Notes: generated from the letters alone by a model not told the origin. Counted from the first letter of the stretch, positions 1-8,280 are shown. The stretch is DNA of 64,000 nucleotides from Halosimplex aquaticum (GCF_028747785.1 NZ_CP118158.1:186001-250000); one strand, 5' to 3'. A program made the numbers and translations.

Positions 1-2
1 GC

Positions 3-649
3 CAAGCGCTCCTCTACGACGGCGAACATGCGTGGGAGTGCGTGCCGCCCTATGCCCATCCCCGCGGACAGGATGACCTGATTACGTACGAATCTGTACT
101 GCCCAGGGTTGCGAGCTACGCCGGCTTCACGAACCCGACGGCAGTTACACCTACACCGCGAGCGACGAGCACGGCCCCGACTTTCCTCTGAAAGCGCTCA
201 AGAACGCGATTGTCCGTGAGTACGACCGAGATCCATTCTGGAAGTGGGCAGGAAGCCAGTACCATTCCGCACAGGTGGAGAAGCTGCTTGCAATACGACC
301 AGAGATAGACCGCTGTCGGGGTCCGAAGGGGTTTCACGAATGGGGACGACAAGAAACTCTCTGGACGAACCATTCCGACCAACCACTTATCGAACTCCGT
401 GAGTGTATGTACTGCCCCGTTCGATTGGTGACGAACCATCGAGGGCGTTCAGAAGACTGTACATTCTGTCTCTATGGTCGAGAGCCTGATTTCGACTGGG
501 ACGACGTGTATTTCCAAGCCAGCCCTCCCGAGTGCGATCACTATCTCTACGACGAGGATGCGATCGAAGATTACTGCCCCAAGTGCGGTGCGACGATGGA
601 ATCCCCCAATACAACTCTCCGCGATCACACAAGCTGGATTCCGCCGTAA
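3..649 (+). pseudogene. Frameshifted, left-truncated Cys-rich (zinc-ribbon-like) protein
   Basis: Coding-like sequence enters from the left edge in frame 3 (reading QALLYDGEHAWECVPP) and stops at 189-191. From about 105 onward the protein-like sequence is in frame 2 (ELRRLHEPDGSYTYTASDE) and runs to TAA at 647-649. A single frameshift near 100-120 would join them. The C-terminal half has several CxxC-type pairs (CMYC, CTFC, CPKC), suggesting zinc ribbons. A GTG at 275 would give a 124-aa protein on its own, but in-frame coding character extends about 190 bases upstream of it, so I prefer a broken longer gene. Function not recognised. Confidence 0.4.
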
Positions 650-860
650 GGGGGAGCAGATCACTCATGTCTGATCGCTGATCTCGTTGTAAGTTTAAGA
701 AGGACGCTTGATTTGTCTGGCACCCCAGCCCGGATTGCAGACGGCAGGTCAACTATCCAACGGTGGTCTTCTCGTACCTGCGTATCATTTCCAAAGCAAA
801 GAGTAGGAACAGCGGAAAGACGCTCTCCAACGCGATATGTAGGGAAATCGGCTGTAGCAA

Positions 861-883
861 ATTATAAATTTAGCCACGTCTAA
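861..883 (+). promoter_or_regulatory. TATA box and putative DtxR operator of the repressor gene
   Basis: An AT-rich box (attataaattt, 861-871) lies about 25-30 bases before the ATG at 894, as expected for a leaderless haloarchaeal transcript. Overlapping it is TTAGCCACGTCTAA (870-883), a near-perfect 14-bp palindrome of the form TTAGnnnnnnCTAA. The same palindrome class recurs before the multicopper oxidase at 1622-1635. Inference: an autoregulatory operator. Confidence 0.6.
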
Positions 884-893
884 TCTCTCTCCA

Positions 894-1571
894 ATGCTGA
901 GTACGATCATGGAGGACTATCTCAAAGCGATCTATTATCTCCAGAACGAAACGGACGACCGGGTACGAACCTCAGCTCTCGCTGAGTATCTGGATGTAGA
1001 GCAACCGACGGTTACCAGTATGATGAAAAAGCTGTCAGAGCGTGGGTTCGTACATTACGAACCCTATCAGGGGGTCGAACTCACCGATACTGGAATTCCT
1101 GTCGCTCTCGAAATCATTCGCCACCACCGGCTCTTAGAACGGTATCTGACGGACCACCTTGAGTATGATTGGGCAGAGGTACACGACGAAGCAGATCGTC
1201 TCGAACATCATATCAGTAGCCAGTTCGCCGATCGCATTGCAGAGCAACTAGGTGATCCAGCGATTGATCCGCATGGTGACCCGATTCCTACGGCGGATCT
1301 GGACGTTTCGGAAGCAAAACCTGGTGACACACTTGCTGATCACCAAATGGGCGAAAGCGTTCGAATCGAACGGGTACCGGACAAAGATCCAGATCTACTT
1401 CGGTACTTATCCGAGCACGGGATTCACCCCGGAATTGTCGTGACCATTGTCGAGACAACTTCATTTGGAATGGTCACACTTGACCCTGGTAGTGGAGACG
1501 ACCTGGTTGCACTACCCGAAGAAGTTGCACATTCTATTTCTACCCAATCTCTGGCTAAGAGTACTAACTAA
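894..1571 (+). CDS. DtxR/MntR-family metal-dependent transcriptional repressor
   Basis: 225-aa protein with the usual DtxR-family layout. An N-terminal winged helix (about residues 5-62, including SALAEYLDVEQPTVTSMMKKL) is followed by a metal-binding/dimerisation domain rich in His, Glu and Asp (about 65-125, with IRHHRLLERYL), then an FeoA/SH3-like C-terminal domain (about 140-220). Family members bind Fe2+ or Mn2+ and repress metal-uptake genes; haloarchaeal ones are often called SirR or Idr. The start is ATG 894, supported by the TATA box just upstream. It sits directly before a multicopper oxidase-ZIP permease unit that carries the same palindrome in its promoter. Whether it senses iron or manganese cannot be told from the sequence. 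Confidence 0.88.
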   Translation: MLSTIMEDYLKAIYYLQNETDDRVRTSALAEYLDVEQPTVTSMMKKLSERGFVHYEPYQGVELTDTGIPVALEIIRHHRLLERYLTDHLEYDWAEVHDEADRLEHHISSQFADRIAEQLGDPAIDPHGDPIPTADLDVSEAKPGDTLADHQMGESVRIERVPDKDPDLLRYLSEHGIHPGIVVTIVETTSFGMVTLDPGSGDDLVALPEEVAHSISTQSLAKSTN

Positions 1572-1603
1572 GCAGCTCGAAAGCCCCCACCACCCCTGAT
1601 TAG

Positions 1604-1646
1604 TTTAGACTCACTCAAAGTTTAGATGGGTCTAATTTATATATTG
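1604..1646 (+). promoter_or_regulatory. Promoter and tandem putative DtxR sites of the oxidase-permease unit
   Basis: TTAGATGGGTCTAA (1622-1635) is a near-perfect palindrome matching the one before the repressor gene (870-883). A second TTTAGAC half-site lies at 1604-1610, and the TTTAGA cores repeat 17 bp apart. A TATA element (tttatatatt) follows at about 1636-1645. The palindrome abuts the TATA/BRE region, so bound repressor would block TBP/TFB. Confidence 0.6.
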
Positions 1647-1700
1647 GGTGTCTCAACTAGCGCATATGGGTATCCGAAGGCTCGCCCAGCGGAGGAGATC

Positions 1701-2960
1701 ATGCCATCGATAGATTACGGCAGTGCAGCGGACGTCACAGAACGACTCGAGGAGCGACTGGTCGAATCACTCATTGGTGAGAAGAGTGTCAGTCGCCGCA
1801 CGGTACTCGGCGGTCTCGGTGTCGCCGGGAGTGCAGCAGTCGGGCTCGGGAGTTCTCGGGCAAGTGCCGACTCCAGCCACGAGGACGAGGATGAACACGG
1901 CAATTTCGGTGCGGTGGGTGAATACCGGGATTTGGATTTCGACCCTCACGAGTTCCTCACCGCCTTCAATACCGGAGAAAGTGGGCAGGATAACGTTCCT
2001 CAGCAGGTCTACGAGGAGGATGGCCGGACCGTACGGGAGTTCGAGTTTACTGCCGTCGACACGACGATCACGATCGCGCCGGGCGTCGAGTTCCAAGCAT
2101 GGGCGTTCAATGGTCAGGTGCCGGGTCCGACGATTCGGGCCGTTGAGGGCGACTTGATCCGCGTCAAGTTCACAAACTTGGGACGACACGCACACACGAT
2201 TCATCCGCATCTGAAGAATCTCAATCCACGAATGGATGGGATTCCTCAGAACGGGCCGGGTGTGCTCGATACGGACGAGTCCTTCACGTACGAGTGGATC
2301 GCCCAGCCCGCCGGGACACACTTCTATCACTGCCACTCGCTCCCGCTGAAAGAACACATCCATCGCGGACTCTACGGCACGATCATCATTGATCCGGACC
2401 CCGAACGCGTCAGGGAGAATCCACGCGACTACGTCAATTACCCTGGTCCGATCACCGACGACTTCCGGACACAGCTCGTCGACGAGGCGAAGAGCCGGAA
2501 TCACGAGTATGCCGAAAACGACGCCGTCAACGAGATGGTGATGGTGATGAACTCGTTCGACACCAACTTCGACGGCGGAAACGAGGTCTACGCGGCGAAC
2601 ACACGGGCCTTCGCGTACGGCGTCGGTGACACCGACGGCAACGGGAACTGGACGGCGGGCGAGACGAAACGTCCTATCCAGATCGACAAGAACGAACGCC
2701 AGCGCGTGTACCTCTCCAATGCGACGGAGTTCGATCTCATCAATTCGTTCCACACGCACTCGCAGTTCTTCGACTACTACGACCACGGGACGACGCTGAC
2801 GCCGACGCGCAAGACTGTGGACACGATTATGCAGTGCCAAGCACAGCGCGGTATAATCGAGATCGACTACTCGGACCACAAGCCCGGGTTGTATATGTTC
2901 CACGCGCATCAGTCGGAGTTCGCCGAACTCGGCTGGATGAGCTTCTTCGAGGTGGTCTAA
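1701..2960 (+). CDS. Tat-exported multicopper oxidase
   Basis: About 419 aa from ATG 1701, preceded by GGAGGAG (1691-1697). An in-frame ATG at 1626 lies inside the operator/TATA region and is rejected. The N-terminus carries SRRTVLGGLG, a Tat signal. Copper-ligand motifs are visible: HAHTIHPH, HFYHCHSLPLKEHIH, HTHSQFFDYYDH and a C-terminal HAHQSEF. The enzyme would use type 1 copper plus a trinuclear site to oxidise a substrate outside the cell with O2. Next to a ZIP permease and a DtxR repressor, the plausible substrate is Fe2+ or Mn2+ (or Cu+), which is inference. The stop is one base before the ATG of the ZIP gene, so the two are surely co-transcribed. Confidence 0.88.
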   Translation: MPSIDYGSAADVTERLEERLVESLIGEKSVSRRTVLGGLGVAGSAAVGLGSSRASADSSHEDEDEHGNFGAVGEYRDLDFDPHEFLTAFNTGESGQDNVPQQVYEEDGRTVREFEFTAVDTTITIAPGVEFQAWAFNGQVPGPTIRAVEGDLIRVKFTNLGRHAHTIHPHLKNLNPRMDGIPQNGPGVLDTDESFTYEWIAQPAGTHFYHCHSLPLKEHIHRGLYGTIIIDPDPERVRENPRDYVNYPGPITDDFRTQLVDEAKSRNHEYAENDAVNEMVMVMNSFDTNFDGGNEVYAANTRAFAYGVGDTDGNGNWTAGETKRPIQIDKNERQRVYLSNATEFDLINSFHTHSQFFDYYDHGTTLTPTRKTVDTIMQCQAQRGIIEIDYSDHKPGLYMFHAHQSEFAELGWMSFFEVV

Positions 2961-2961
2961 C

Positions 2962-4218
2962 ATGGCGGACAAGACGCAAAATTCGACGACGGACGGTGAT
3001 GTCCCAGCCGAGAACGAGATCACACAACCGCTCGGACTTCCGCGATGGGTCAGCGCGTTACTCCCGATCGTGTTGCTCGTGCTCGTATTGGGCGTGTTCG
3101 CGTTCACGTCACCGCTCGCCAGTCTTCAGAGCGAGAGCGGCACACCGCTCCCCGACCTGACGGTCACGCACACGACGCTTCCGAGCGACGAAACGGTCGT
3201 ACTGCACGTGACGAACAACGGGCCCGAATCTGCGACGATATCACAGGTTCTCGTCGACGAAGCCTACTGGGATTTCCGGGTCGAAGGAGCCGGCGGTGAC
3301 CAAACGCTCGCCCCGATGGAAAGCGCACAGGTCGTGGTCCCCTATCACTGGAATCCGGGGTGGGATCTCGAAGTCGCTCTCGTGCTCTCAGACGGAGCGA
3401 CGTTCCAGAAAACGATCGTCGCTCCGAGTCAGTCACCCGGATTCAGTCTCGATCTGCTCTGGACGCTTGCAGTCATCGGACTGTTCGTCGGCGTGATCCC
3501 GGTCGCATTAGGGATGCTGTGGTTCCCCTACATCAAGACGATGAGCGATCGCTGGCTGCACGCCGTGCTCATCTTCGCGGCCGGTGTGCTGGGATTCCTG
3601 GCGTTCGACGCCGGGTTCGAAGCATTCGAACTCGCCGGGCAGGTTCCCGGCGCGTACGAGGGCAACCTCTTGGTTGTCTTCGGGATTCTCGGCGCACTCC
3701 TCTTAGTCCAGGCGATCAGCGCGTGGCGTCAGGGTCGTGTCGCCGCTGGTGATAGTCGGGCGAGTAGCGGTCTCTGGATCGCTTATCTGGTCGCGGTCGG
3801 GATCGGCCTGCACAACCTCGCAGAGGGACTTGCTATCGGCAGTTCATTCGCGCTCGGCCGAGTATCACTCGGCGCATTCCTCGTGATCGGATTCATGCTC
3901 CACAACGTGACGGAAGGTCCGGCTGTCGTCGCGCCGGTCGCCCGCGGAGAACGCCCGTCGCTCAAGCACTTCGCTGCGCTCGGCGTCATAGCCGGCGCAC
4001 CGGTCATCCTCGGCGGCTGGATCGGTAGTCTCGCCTACTCGCCGACGATCGGTGCGTTCTTCCTCGCAATCGGGGTGGGTGCAATCCTGCAGGTCGACTG
4101 GGAGATTGCGCGAATGATTCGGGATGCAGGCGGTCGCGTTGCCAGCGCCACGAATCTGCTCGCATTTCTGCTCGGCCTGGGCGTTATGTACGTGACCGAC
4201 CTCTTCGTCGCGCTCTAA
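2962..4218 (+). CDS. ZIP-family metal permease with N-terminal extracellular domain
   Basis: 418 aa. A first membrane segment (about residues 28-50) is followed by about 100 residues of extracellular beta-rich, CARDB/Ig-like sequence (about 60-155, with VVLHVTNNGPESATISQV). Seven to eight further membrane segments follow. Two ZIP signatures are present, HNLAEGLAIG and HNVTEGPAVV, which provide metal-coordinating His/Glu in the fourth and fifth core helices. ZIP proteins import Zn2+, Fe2+ or Mn2+ into the cytoplasm. The start is immediately after the oxidase stop. The extracellular domain is not part of a standard ZIP and could dock the oxidase or the cupredoxin encoded on either side. Confidence 0.85.
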   Translation: MADKTQNSTTDGDVPAENEITQPLGLPRWVSALLPIVLLVLVLGVFAFTSPLASLQSESGTPLPDLTVTHTTLPSDETVVLHVTNNGPESATISQVLVDEAYWDFRVEGAGGDQTLAPMESAQVVVPYHWNPGWDLEVALVLSDGATFQKTIVAPSQSPGFSLDLLWTLAVIGLFVGVIPVALGMLWFPYIKTMSDRWLHAVLIFAAGVLGFLAFDAGFEAFELAGQVPGAYEGNLLVVFGILGALLLVQAISAWRQGRVAAGDSRASSGLWIAYLVAVGIGLHNLAEGLAIGSSFALGRVSLGAFLVIGFMLHNVTEGPAVVAPVARGERPSLKHFAALGVIAGAPVILGGWIGSLAYSPTIGAFFLAIGVGAILQVDWEIARMIRDAGGRVASATNLLAFLLGLGVMYVTDLFVAL

Positions 4219-4242
4219 TTGGCACGACCCATCTCTGATACA

Positions 4243-4665
4243 ATGTCACCCGAATTCTACGATCGACGGACGGTATTGCAACTCAGTACTGCGACCCTAG
4301 CGACGCTTAGTACCGCCGGATGTCTGAATGGACAGTCATCGTCGACCCAGACCGTCACGATGCCCGACAATCTCTCGTTTGAGCCGAAGACTGCGACGAT
4401 TGACTCTGGGGGGACGGTAACGTGGACGAACGAGAGCGACATCCGACACACGGTCACAGCGTATGAAGACGAGACTCCAGATGAGGCCGCGTACTTCGCA
4501 AGTGGTGGTTTCGAGTCCGAGCGTGCTGCGAGAAACCGAGTCACTGAGGGACTTCTCGCTTCCGGAGAGAAGTATGAGCACACGTTCGATCAACCTGGAA
4601 CGTACAGATACTTTTGTATCCCACATGAGAGTTCTGGGATGGTTGGGACAGTTCGAGTGGAGTAG
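4243..4665 (+). CDS. Cupredoxin (halocyanin-like) lipoprotein
   Basis: 140 aa from ATG 4243, 24 bases after the permease stop. DRRTVLQLST then STAGC form a Tat lipoprotein signal, so the mature protein should start at the lipidated Cys. The rest is a plastocyanin/halocyanin fold with type 1 copper ligands in the usual places: a His in DIRHTVTA, and the C-terminal FCIPHESSGM loop with Cys, His and Met. It is a small membrane-anchored electron carrier, and could accept electrons from or donate them to the oxidase encoded two genes upstream. Probably last gene of the operon. Confidence 0.85.
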   Translation: MSPEFYDRRTVLQLSTATLATLSTAGCLNGQSSSTQTVTMPDNLSFEPKTATIDSGGTVTWTNESDIRHTVTAYEDETPDEAAYFASGGFESERAARNRVTEGLLASGEKYEHTFDQPGTYRYFCIPHESSGMVGTVRVE

Positions 4666-4774
4666 TCTAATAATCAAGTTCTCGTCCCGACGCACACATC
4701 CGCAAACTCGTTACAATCCCTCCGCCAGCAGGTTATCGATGAGGTGGGTAAACCAGTTAATCCTCTGACCAGAC

Positions 4775-4800
4775 AACGAGGGAATAATAGTTCCCTCGTT
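4775..4800. terminator. Perfect 10-bp hairpin downstream of the cupredoxin
   Basis: AACGAGGGAA (4775-4784), six-base loop, TTCCCTCGTT (4791-4800), then a short T-containing tract. It lies 110 bases after the cupredoxin stop, so it may be a transcript end or processing site. It also falls inside a minus-strand open frame (4711-5067) of doubtful status. No other gene is seen between 4666 and 4906. Confidence 0.3.
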
Positions 4801-4886
4801 TGCCGGGTTTTCTAACACAGTTCGGTAAATCGTTTGGAACTGTTCACGAAATTCAGCACATCGTAGTTCCAAAGGTGTCTTTATCA

Positions 4887-4904
4887 TTCCAATCGAAGTT
4901 GGAA
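4887..4904. promoter_or_regulatory. TTCCAA-N6-TTGGAA inverted repeat before a small membrane peptide
   Basis: Perfect 6+6 inverted repeat ending two bases before the ATG at 4907. A second pair of the same motif occurs upstream: tttggaact (4833-4841) and agttccaaa (4865-4873) form a perfect 9-bp inverted repeat. Repeated occurrence suggests an operator, or a structured short leader. Confidence 0.4.
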
Positions 4905-4906
4905 AC

Positions 4907-4993
4907 ATGGAAGAAAAACACCTCCTACTGGCGGCGTTACTCGGTGTTGTCTCAATAATGGTACTCTCCGGAGTCGTCGTTCGCTTGGCGTGA
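4907..4993 (+). CDS. Putative 28-aa single-span membrane peptide
   Basis: ATG to TGA encodes 28 residues: a charged start (MEEKH), about 20 hydrophobic residues (LLLAALLGVVSIMVLSGVVV) and a basic end (RLA). This is typical of a one-pass small membrane protein. It is preceded by the TTCCAA/TTGGAA inverted repeat. No family recognised. It lies between the metal-uptake operon and a decayed P19-like gene, so a link to metal transport is possible but unproven. It could equally be a chance ORF. Confidence 0.35.
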   Translation: MEEKHLLLAALLGVVSIMVLSGVVVRLA

Positions 4994-5090
4994 GGGCTCT
5001 CAGAGAGGTCGAAGCTGGTAATTCCGGACACCACCGTGACTGTAGCGGGATCGAAACGAACTACCATAATATAACATCTCAGATGAAACG

Positions 5091-5722
5091 ATGAATCGAT
5101 GGAAATTCCTCAGATAGGGTCCGCGCTCTCAGGTTGACTGTTACTGTCTGGTTGCCTGGGTCAGCTAGGATTCGAGAGGCAGTCTGCGTGGCGTGATCCA
5201 CCGCTTGTGGAGGCTTGACCTGATGCCATCTAGTATCCTGCTATCATCGAAAGGATGGGAATGTACGGAACGACGATGGCCAGCGATATCGGATTTCCGC
5301 TGATGTACTCCATCCCGCACCACTTCTGGAACTTCACTGGGGATTCGCAAGAAGAAAGTCGTCATTCAGTCTAATGATTCGGTGCATCTGACGCGAGTGT
5401 CTAGGACACCAAGATGAAGACCATTCTTCCGGTCGACATCTCTGTCGAAATCAGTAACAGCGATGGCCTGATATCCTTGACCAACGTCTGGCCGATGATT
5501 TCGCCGAATATGGGATTCCACTACGGCGACAATATCGCTCTGTCGGGAGAAGGTCAGTACGATGTGACGCTCCAGATCAGCCCACTACAGGCAAATCTCA
5601 CAGACCTGTTTGTGGGGCGACTGGCTGAGGGTCAGTTGGCCAAGATGCAATTTACCTTCGATACGACCGATACGTATAACTTAGAGATCCGACGCTTGGA
5701 TGAGAAAGCCGGTACTCGATGA
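5091..5722 (+). pseudogene. Decayed P19-like (DUF7350-type) lipoprotein gene
   Basis: Translating frame 2 from about 5099 gives a recognisable lipoprotein interrupted by stops. In order: a lipobox (LLLSGC), QSAWRDPPLVE, YPAIIERMGMYGTT, GFPLMYSIPHHFW, then after two compensating frameshifts (near 5350 and 5390) VVIQSNDSVHLT and MKTILPVDISVEISN, and FHYGDNIALSGEGQYDV. In-frame stops lie at 5135 (TGA), 5216 (TGA), 5231 (TAG) and 5402 (TAG). The MYG...PHRFW...HYGDN pattern matches my recollection of the P19/Tp34-like high-affinity iron-transport fold found in haloarchaea. The last 309 bases (5414-5722) remain open but lack a signal peptide, so I regard the whole as dead. It sits just downstream of a functional-looking metal-uptake operon. 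Confidence 0.7.
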
Positions 5723-5833
5723 ACAGTCGAACGTATAGACGTCGGGGCGTTACCTACACCGGTCGTGTCGACGAAATCGGCTCTCTCCGGTCGACGCGTC
5801 GTAGCTGTTCGTCACTCGATGAATTATGAGTGA

Positions 5834-7381
5834 TCAACGAGTAGTTTCGTTTTGGTTAGCAGGCGGAGTTATGGTCGGATCAACTGATGGGGTCGCGGTC
5901 GTTTCAGCAGGCGATAACGTTTCGATAGTGAGATTCTCCCGATCGACGGAGGCATCCCTGGTGGCAATGGGTTGATTAGATACCCGGATCGTTGAGTCAG
6001 CGACGACGCAGTTATCCGAATCAATCAAGAGGATACCCGACCGGTTCTGGCCTAACTGCTCGATCCGGCAGTTCTGAAAGGTTGTCTTGGGGCGGTCAGC
6101 AATTTCGATAGCGGCTCCCTTGGCGGCAGTTCCGGTGACAGTCACATTTTCGAAGTGAAGTGGTGCTTCTGTCCCACCCCTACTCGAATCGATTGCTCTA
6201 ATCGCATTGTAGTCGTCTCGGTCGACTCTAATCTCCGTATTTCGAACTGTCGAGGAACCGTGCATCGGATTGTACGAGATCGCTCCGAATCCTTCGGCGG
6301 CGTTTTCGGTAAACTCGATCTTGCAGTCCTCTACCAACAGGTCATTTCGTTCTCGGAGCCAGATTCCCCGGACATTCAGAGTTCCTCCTGGAAGGGCTGG
6401 TGGTACCTTATCGACAGTGACAGTTACGTCCTTGACAGTCGAGCCAGTGGAGCCCACTCGCACATTCGCAACATTATTGTTCTCATAGCGACCGCCTCGG
6501 ACATGAATATCTCCGTTATTACCGGTGTATCCATCGAGCGTCTGTCCTGGTGCTGACGCATAGAGCCCATTGTTCGGAAAATTCGCGACCTCGCAGTTAC
6601 GGAACGTCAGAGAACCGGAATGGTCCTTCCCGACGAATATCCCAACACCGTCCCCTCCGTCGTGACCTCCGTCTCTGGCAACGACCCGTTCGACCAGTCC
6701 CTTGGCGTCAGGCTTCTGCACCTCAAACCGATAAGCAACGTGATTTTCTTCGGAATTCTGGTCCGGCAATGGACCGCGCGTCCGGAGGTTCCGAGCAATG
6801 ATGTCTCCCTCAGCAATGACTCTGAGGGCACCACCAACGTCAGACTCGGAAAAATCGAATTCAAACCCGTCGAGGAGAACGTCGCTCACCCACATGAGGT
6901 TGATAAACTGGTTACCGATCTCACTTATCGGCCCGTTCGGAACGAGGACTGTTTCCGTATTCGGGATCGATACGAGTCCAAACTGGTGAGTGTCCTTGAT
7001 CTCCAAGTAGTCGAGCTTGTACCGACCGTCTGGGAAGTAGACCAGTGTATTATCCGCGATAGCCTTGGTCAGCACGTCATTTATCGGTTCTGAGCCCTGA
7101 TTATCAGCTCCTGCCTCAACAATATTTACGATCGAGTCGAATCGATCACCGTATTCGGCGACAACCTCCGGGATCGGGGTTGATGTCGGGGTCCCAGTTG
7201 CAGTCGGACTCTCAGTTGGGGCTGGACTGTCAGTCGGCGAAACCCTGTTTATTCGTGTCGATACTCCTTCAGCCTCCGTCGGTTCTCGGTCGTTTCGACT
7301 ACACCCCGCCGCCCCCGTAACGAGTGCAGTTGTGGTTACCCCCTTGAGGAATCGTCTCCGTGACAACTGATCGGACGCCAT
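5834..7381 (-). CDS. Tat lipoprotein with right-handed parallel beta-helix
   Basis: 515 aa. The N-terminus has SRRRFLKG and a lipobox ending TGAAGC, then a Ser/Thr/Pro-rich linker (about residues 45-72). From about residue 150 there are repeated short beta-helix coils with Asn ladders typical of pectate-lyase-like/parallel beta-helix proteins. It is a close paralogue of the gene at 27973-29481: both contain VARDGGHDGG, CEVANFPNNGLYASAPG and HVRGGRYENNN. Such proteins bind or cleave polysaccharides at the surface; the exact activity is unknown. This copy is in the low-GC region with distinctly lower-GC codons than its paralogue. The 5' end faces a 167-bp gap with no clear operator. Confidence 0.85.
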   Translation of the reverse strand: MASDQLSRRRFLKGVTTTALVTGAAGCSRNDREPTEAEGVSTRINRVSPTDSPAPTESPTATGTPTSTPIPEVVAEYGDRFDSIVNIVEAGADNQGSEPINDVLTKAIADNTLVYFPDGRYKLDYLEIKDTHQFGLVSIPNTETVLVPNGPISEIGNQFINLMWVSDVLLDGFEFDFSESDVGGALRVIAEGDIIARNLRTRGPLPDQNSEENHVAYRFEVQKPDAKGLVERVVARDGGHDGGDGVGIFVGKDHSGSLTFRNCEVANFPNNGLYASAPGQTLDGYTGNNGDIHVRGGRYENNNVANVRVGSTGSTVKDVTVTVDKVPPALPGGTLNVRGIWLRERNDLLVEDCKIEFTENAAEGFGAISYNPMHGSSTVRNTEIRVDRDDYNAIRAIDSSRGGTEAPLHFENVTVTGTAAKGAAIEIADRPKTTFQNCRIEQLGQNRSGILLIDSDNCVVADSTIRVSNQPIATRDASVDRENLTIETLSPAETTATPSVDPTITPPANQNETTR

Positions 7382-7548
7382 TCACTCTGGTCTGGTATAT
7401 CAGATCATTAGTTATACTTCCACTACCTGCCATAGGAGGTATTTATTTGCAAATTCAATGGAGGTCCGCTGGAACTATATCGATTACTCAGAGATGTGCG
7501 GAACGGTTATTCAAGCAAGCTTTCCGGTGGCAAATTCGATCCCCTCTA

Positions 7549-8280
7549 TCAAGTACTTCTTGAGTAGAGGCCAACAGCGACGGCCGTGAGGGCGACCAGA
7601 TATGTGACGGCGGTTGCGACCGCCGCCCAGTCAACGCCTGACCCCACGCCGGCACCAACAGCAATTCGCATCGTCGCGTGACCGGGCAACAATGTTGCGA
7701 CCACAGTCGTCTCGGTCGCTAACGGATTCTGATACAAGACGATGTCCAGAAGCGGTGCGAACAAAAGGACCCAGACGCCGGCCAGTTGGTCGACTTGCGT
7801 ACCAACAACAACACCCACTGCTCCGTAGATGAGAGCCGTCAGCAATCCGGCCATAGCCAGCCCGAGTGCGCTCACCGGAGTAAACACGTTGACTGCGACC
7901 GCCATTGAAATGCCAACTGTTGCAGCAGCTGCCATCGTGAGTATCGTTCCCCGTGCGAGCAGGATTGAGGCGGGTGGGAATCCCGCGACGACGAGACGTC
8001 CATCAGCTGCCGTCGCAGACTGGACGACAAACAGTCCGACTAATCCGCCGACCATCGCCGCGACGAGGACGACGCCAAGGATGGTCAGTACGTCAGCCAG
8101 TGGGACAACTGTCCTGCCGCCGCCAGGGGTATCCACGGGGACAGGGGTATCGGGTGCGGCGTATCCAAACAGACCGACCAAGTACGCAGGCGCGACGACC
8201 AACAGTGCGAGCAAGACGGGAGTCCGGGCGTATTCGCGTAACCCGGTGACGACTGCTGTTCGAACATGGTTCGTGCGCAT
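7549..8280 (-). CDS. ABC-2 type transporter permease (second permease)
   Basis: 243 aa from ATG 8280. The frame is open to a TTG at 8289, but ATG 8280 overlaps the stop of the upstream permease as TGATG, which fits translational coupling. It has six predicted membrane helices with Gly/Ala/Val-rich segments and a short N-terminal cytoplasmic helix (VRTAVVTGLREYARTP) typical of ABC-2 permeases. Last gene of a three-gene minus-strand operon: ATPase, permease, permease. The substrate is unknown; the unit is likely an exporter. Confidence 0.8.
   Translation of the reverse strand: MRTNHVRTAVVTGLREYARTPVLLALLVVAPAYLVGLFGYAAPDTPVPVDTPGGGRTVVPLADVLTILGVVLVAAMVGGLVGLFVVQSATAADGRLVVAGFPPASILLARGTILTMAAAATVGISMAVAVNVFTPVSALGLAMAGLLTALIYGAVGVVVGTQVDQLAGVWVLLFAPLLDIVLYQNPLATETTVVATLLPGHATMRIAVGAGVGSGVDWAAVATAVTYLVALTAVAVGLYSRST

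Noticed and set aside
4711..5067. Minus-strand 118-aa ORF
   Set aside because: The C-terminal part (WFTHLIDNLLAEGL) looks protein-like, but the N-terminal half is antisense to the 28-aa peptide, contains a perfect hairpin and has no recognised family. Left unannotated.
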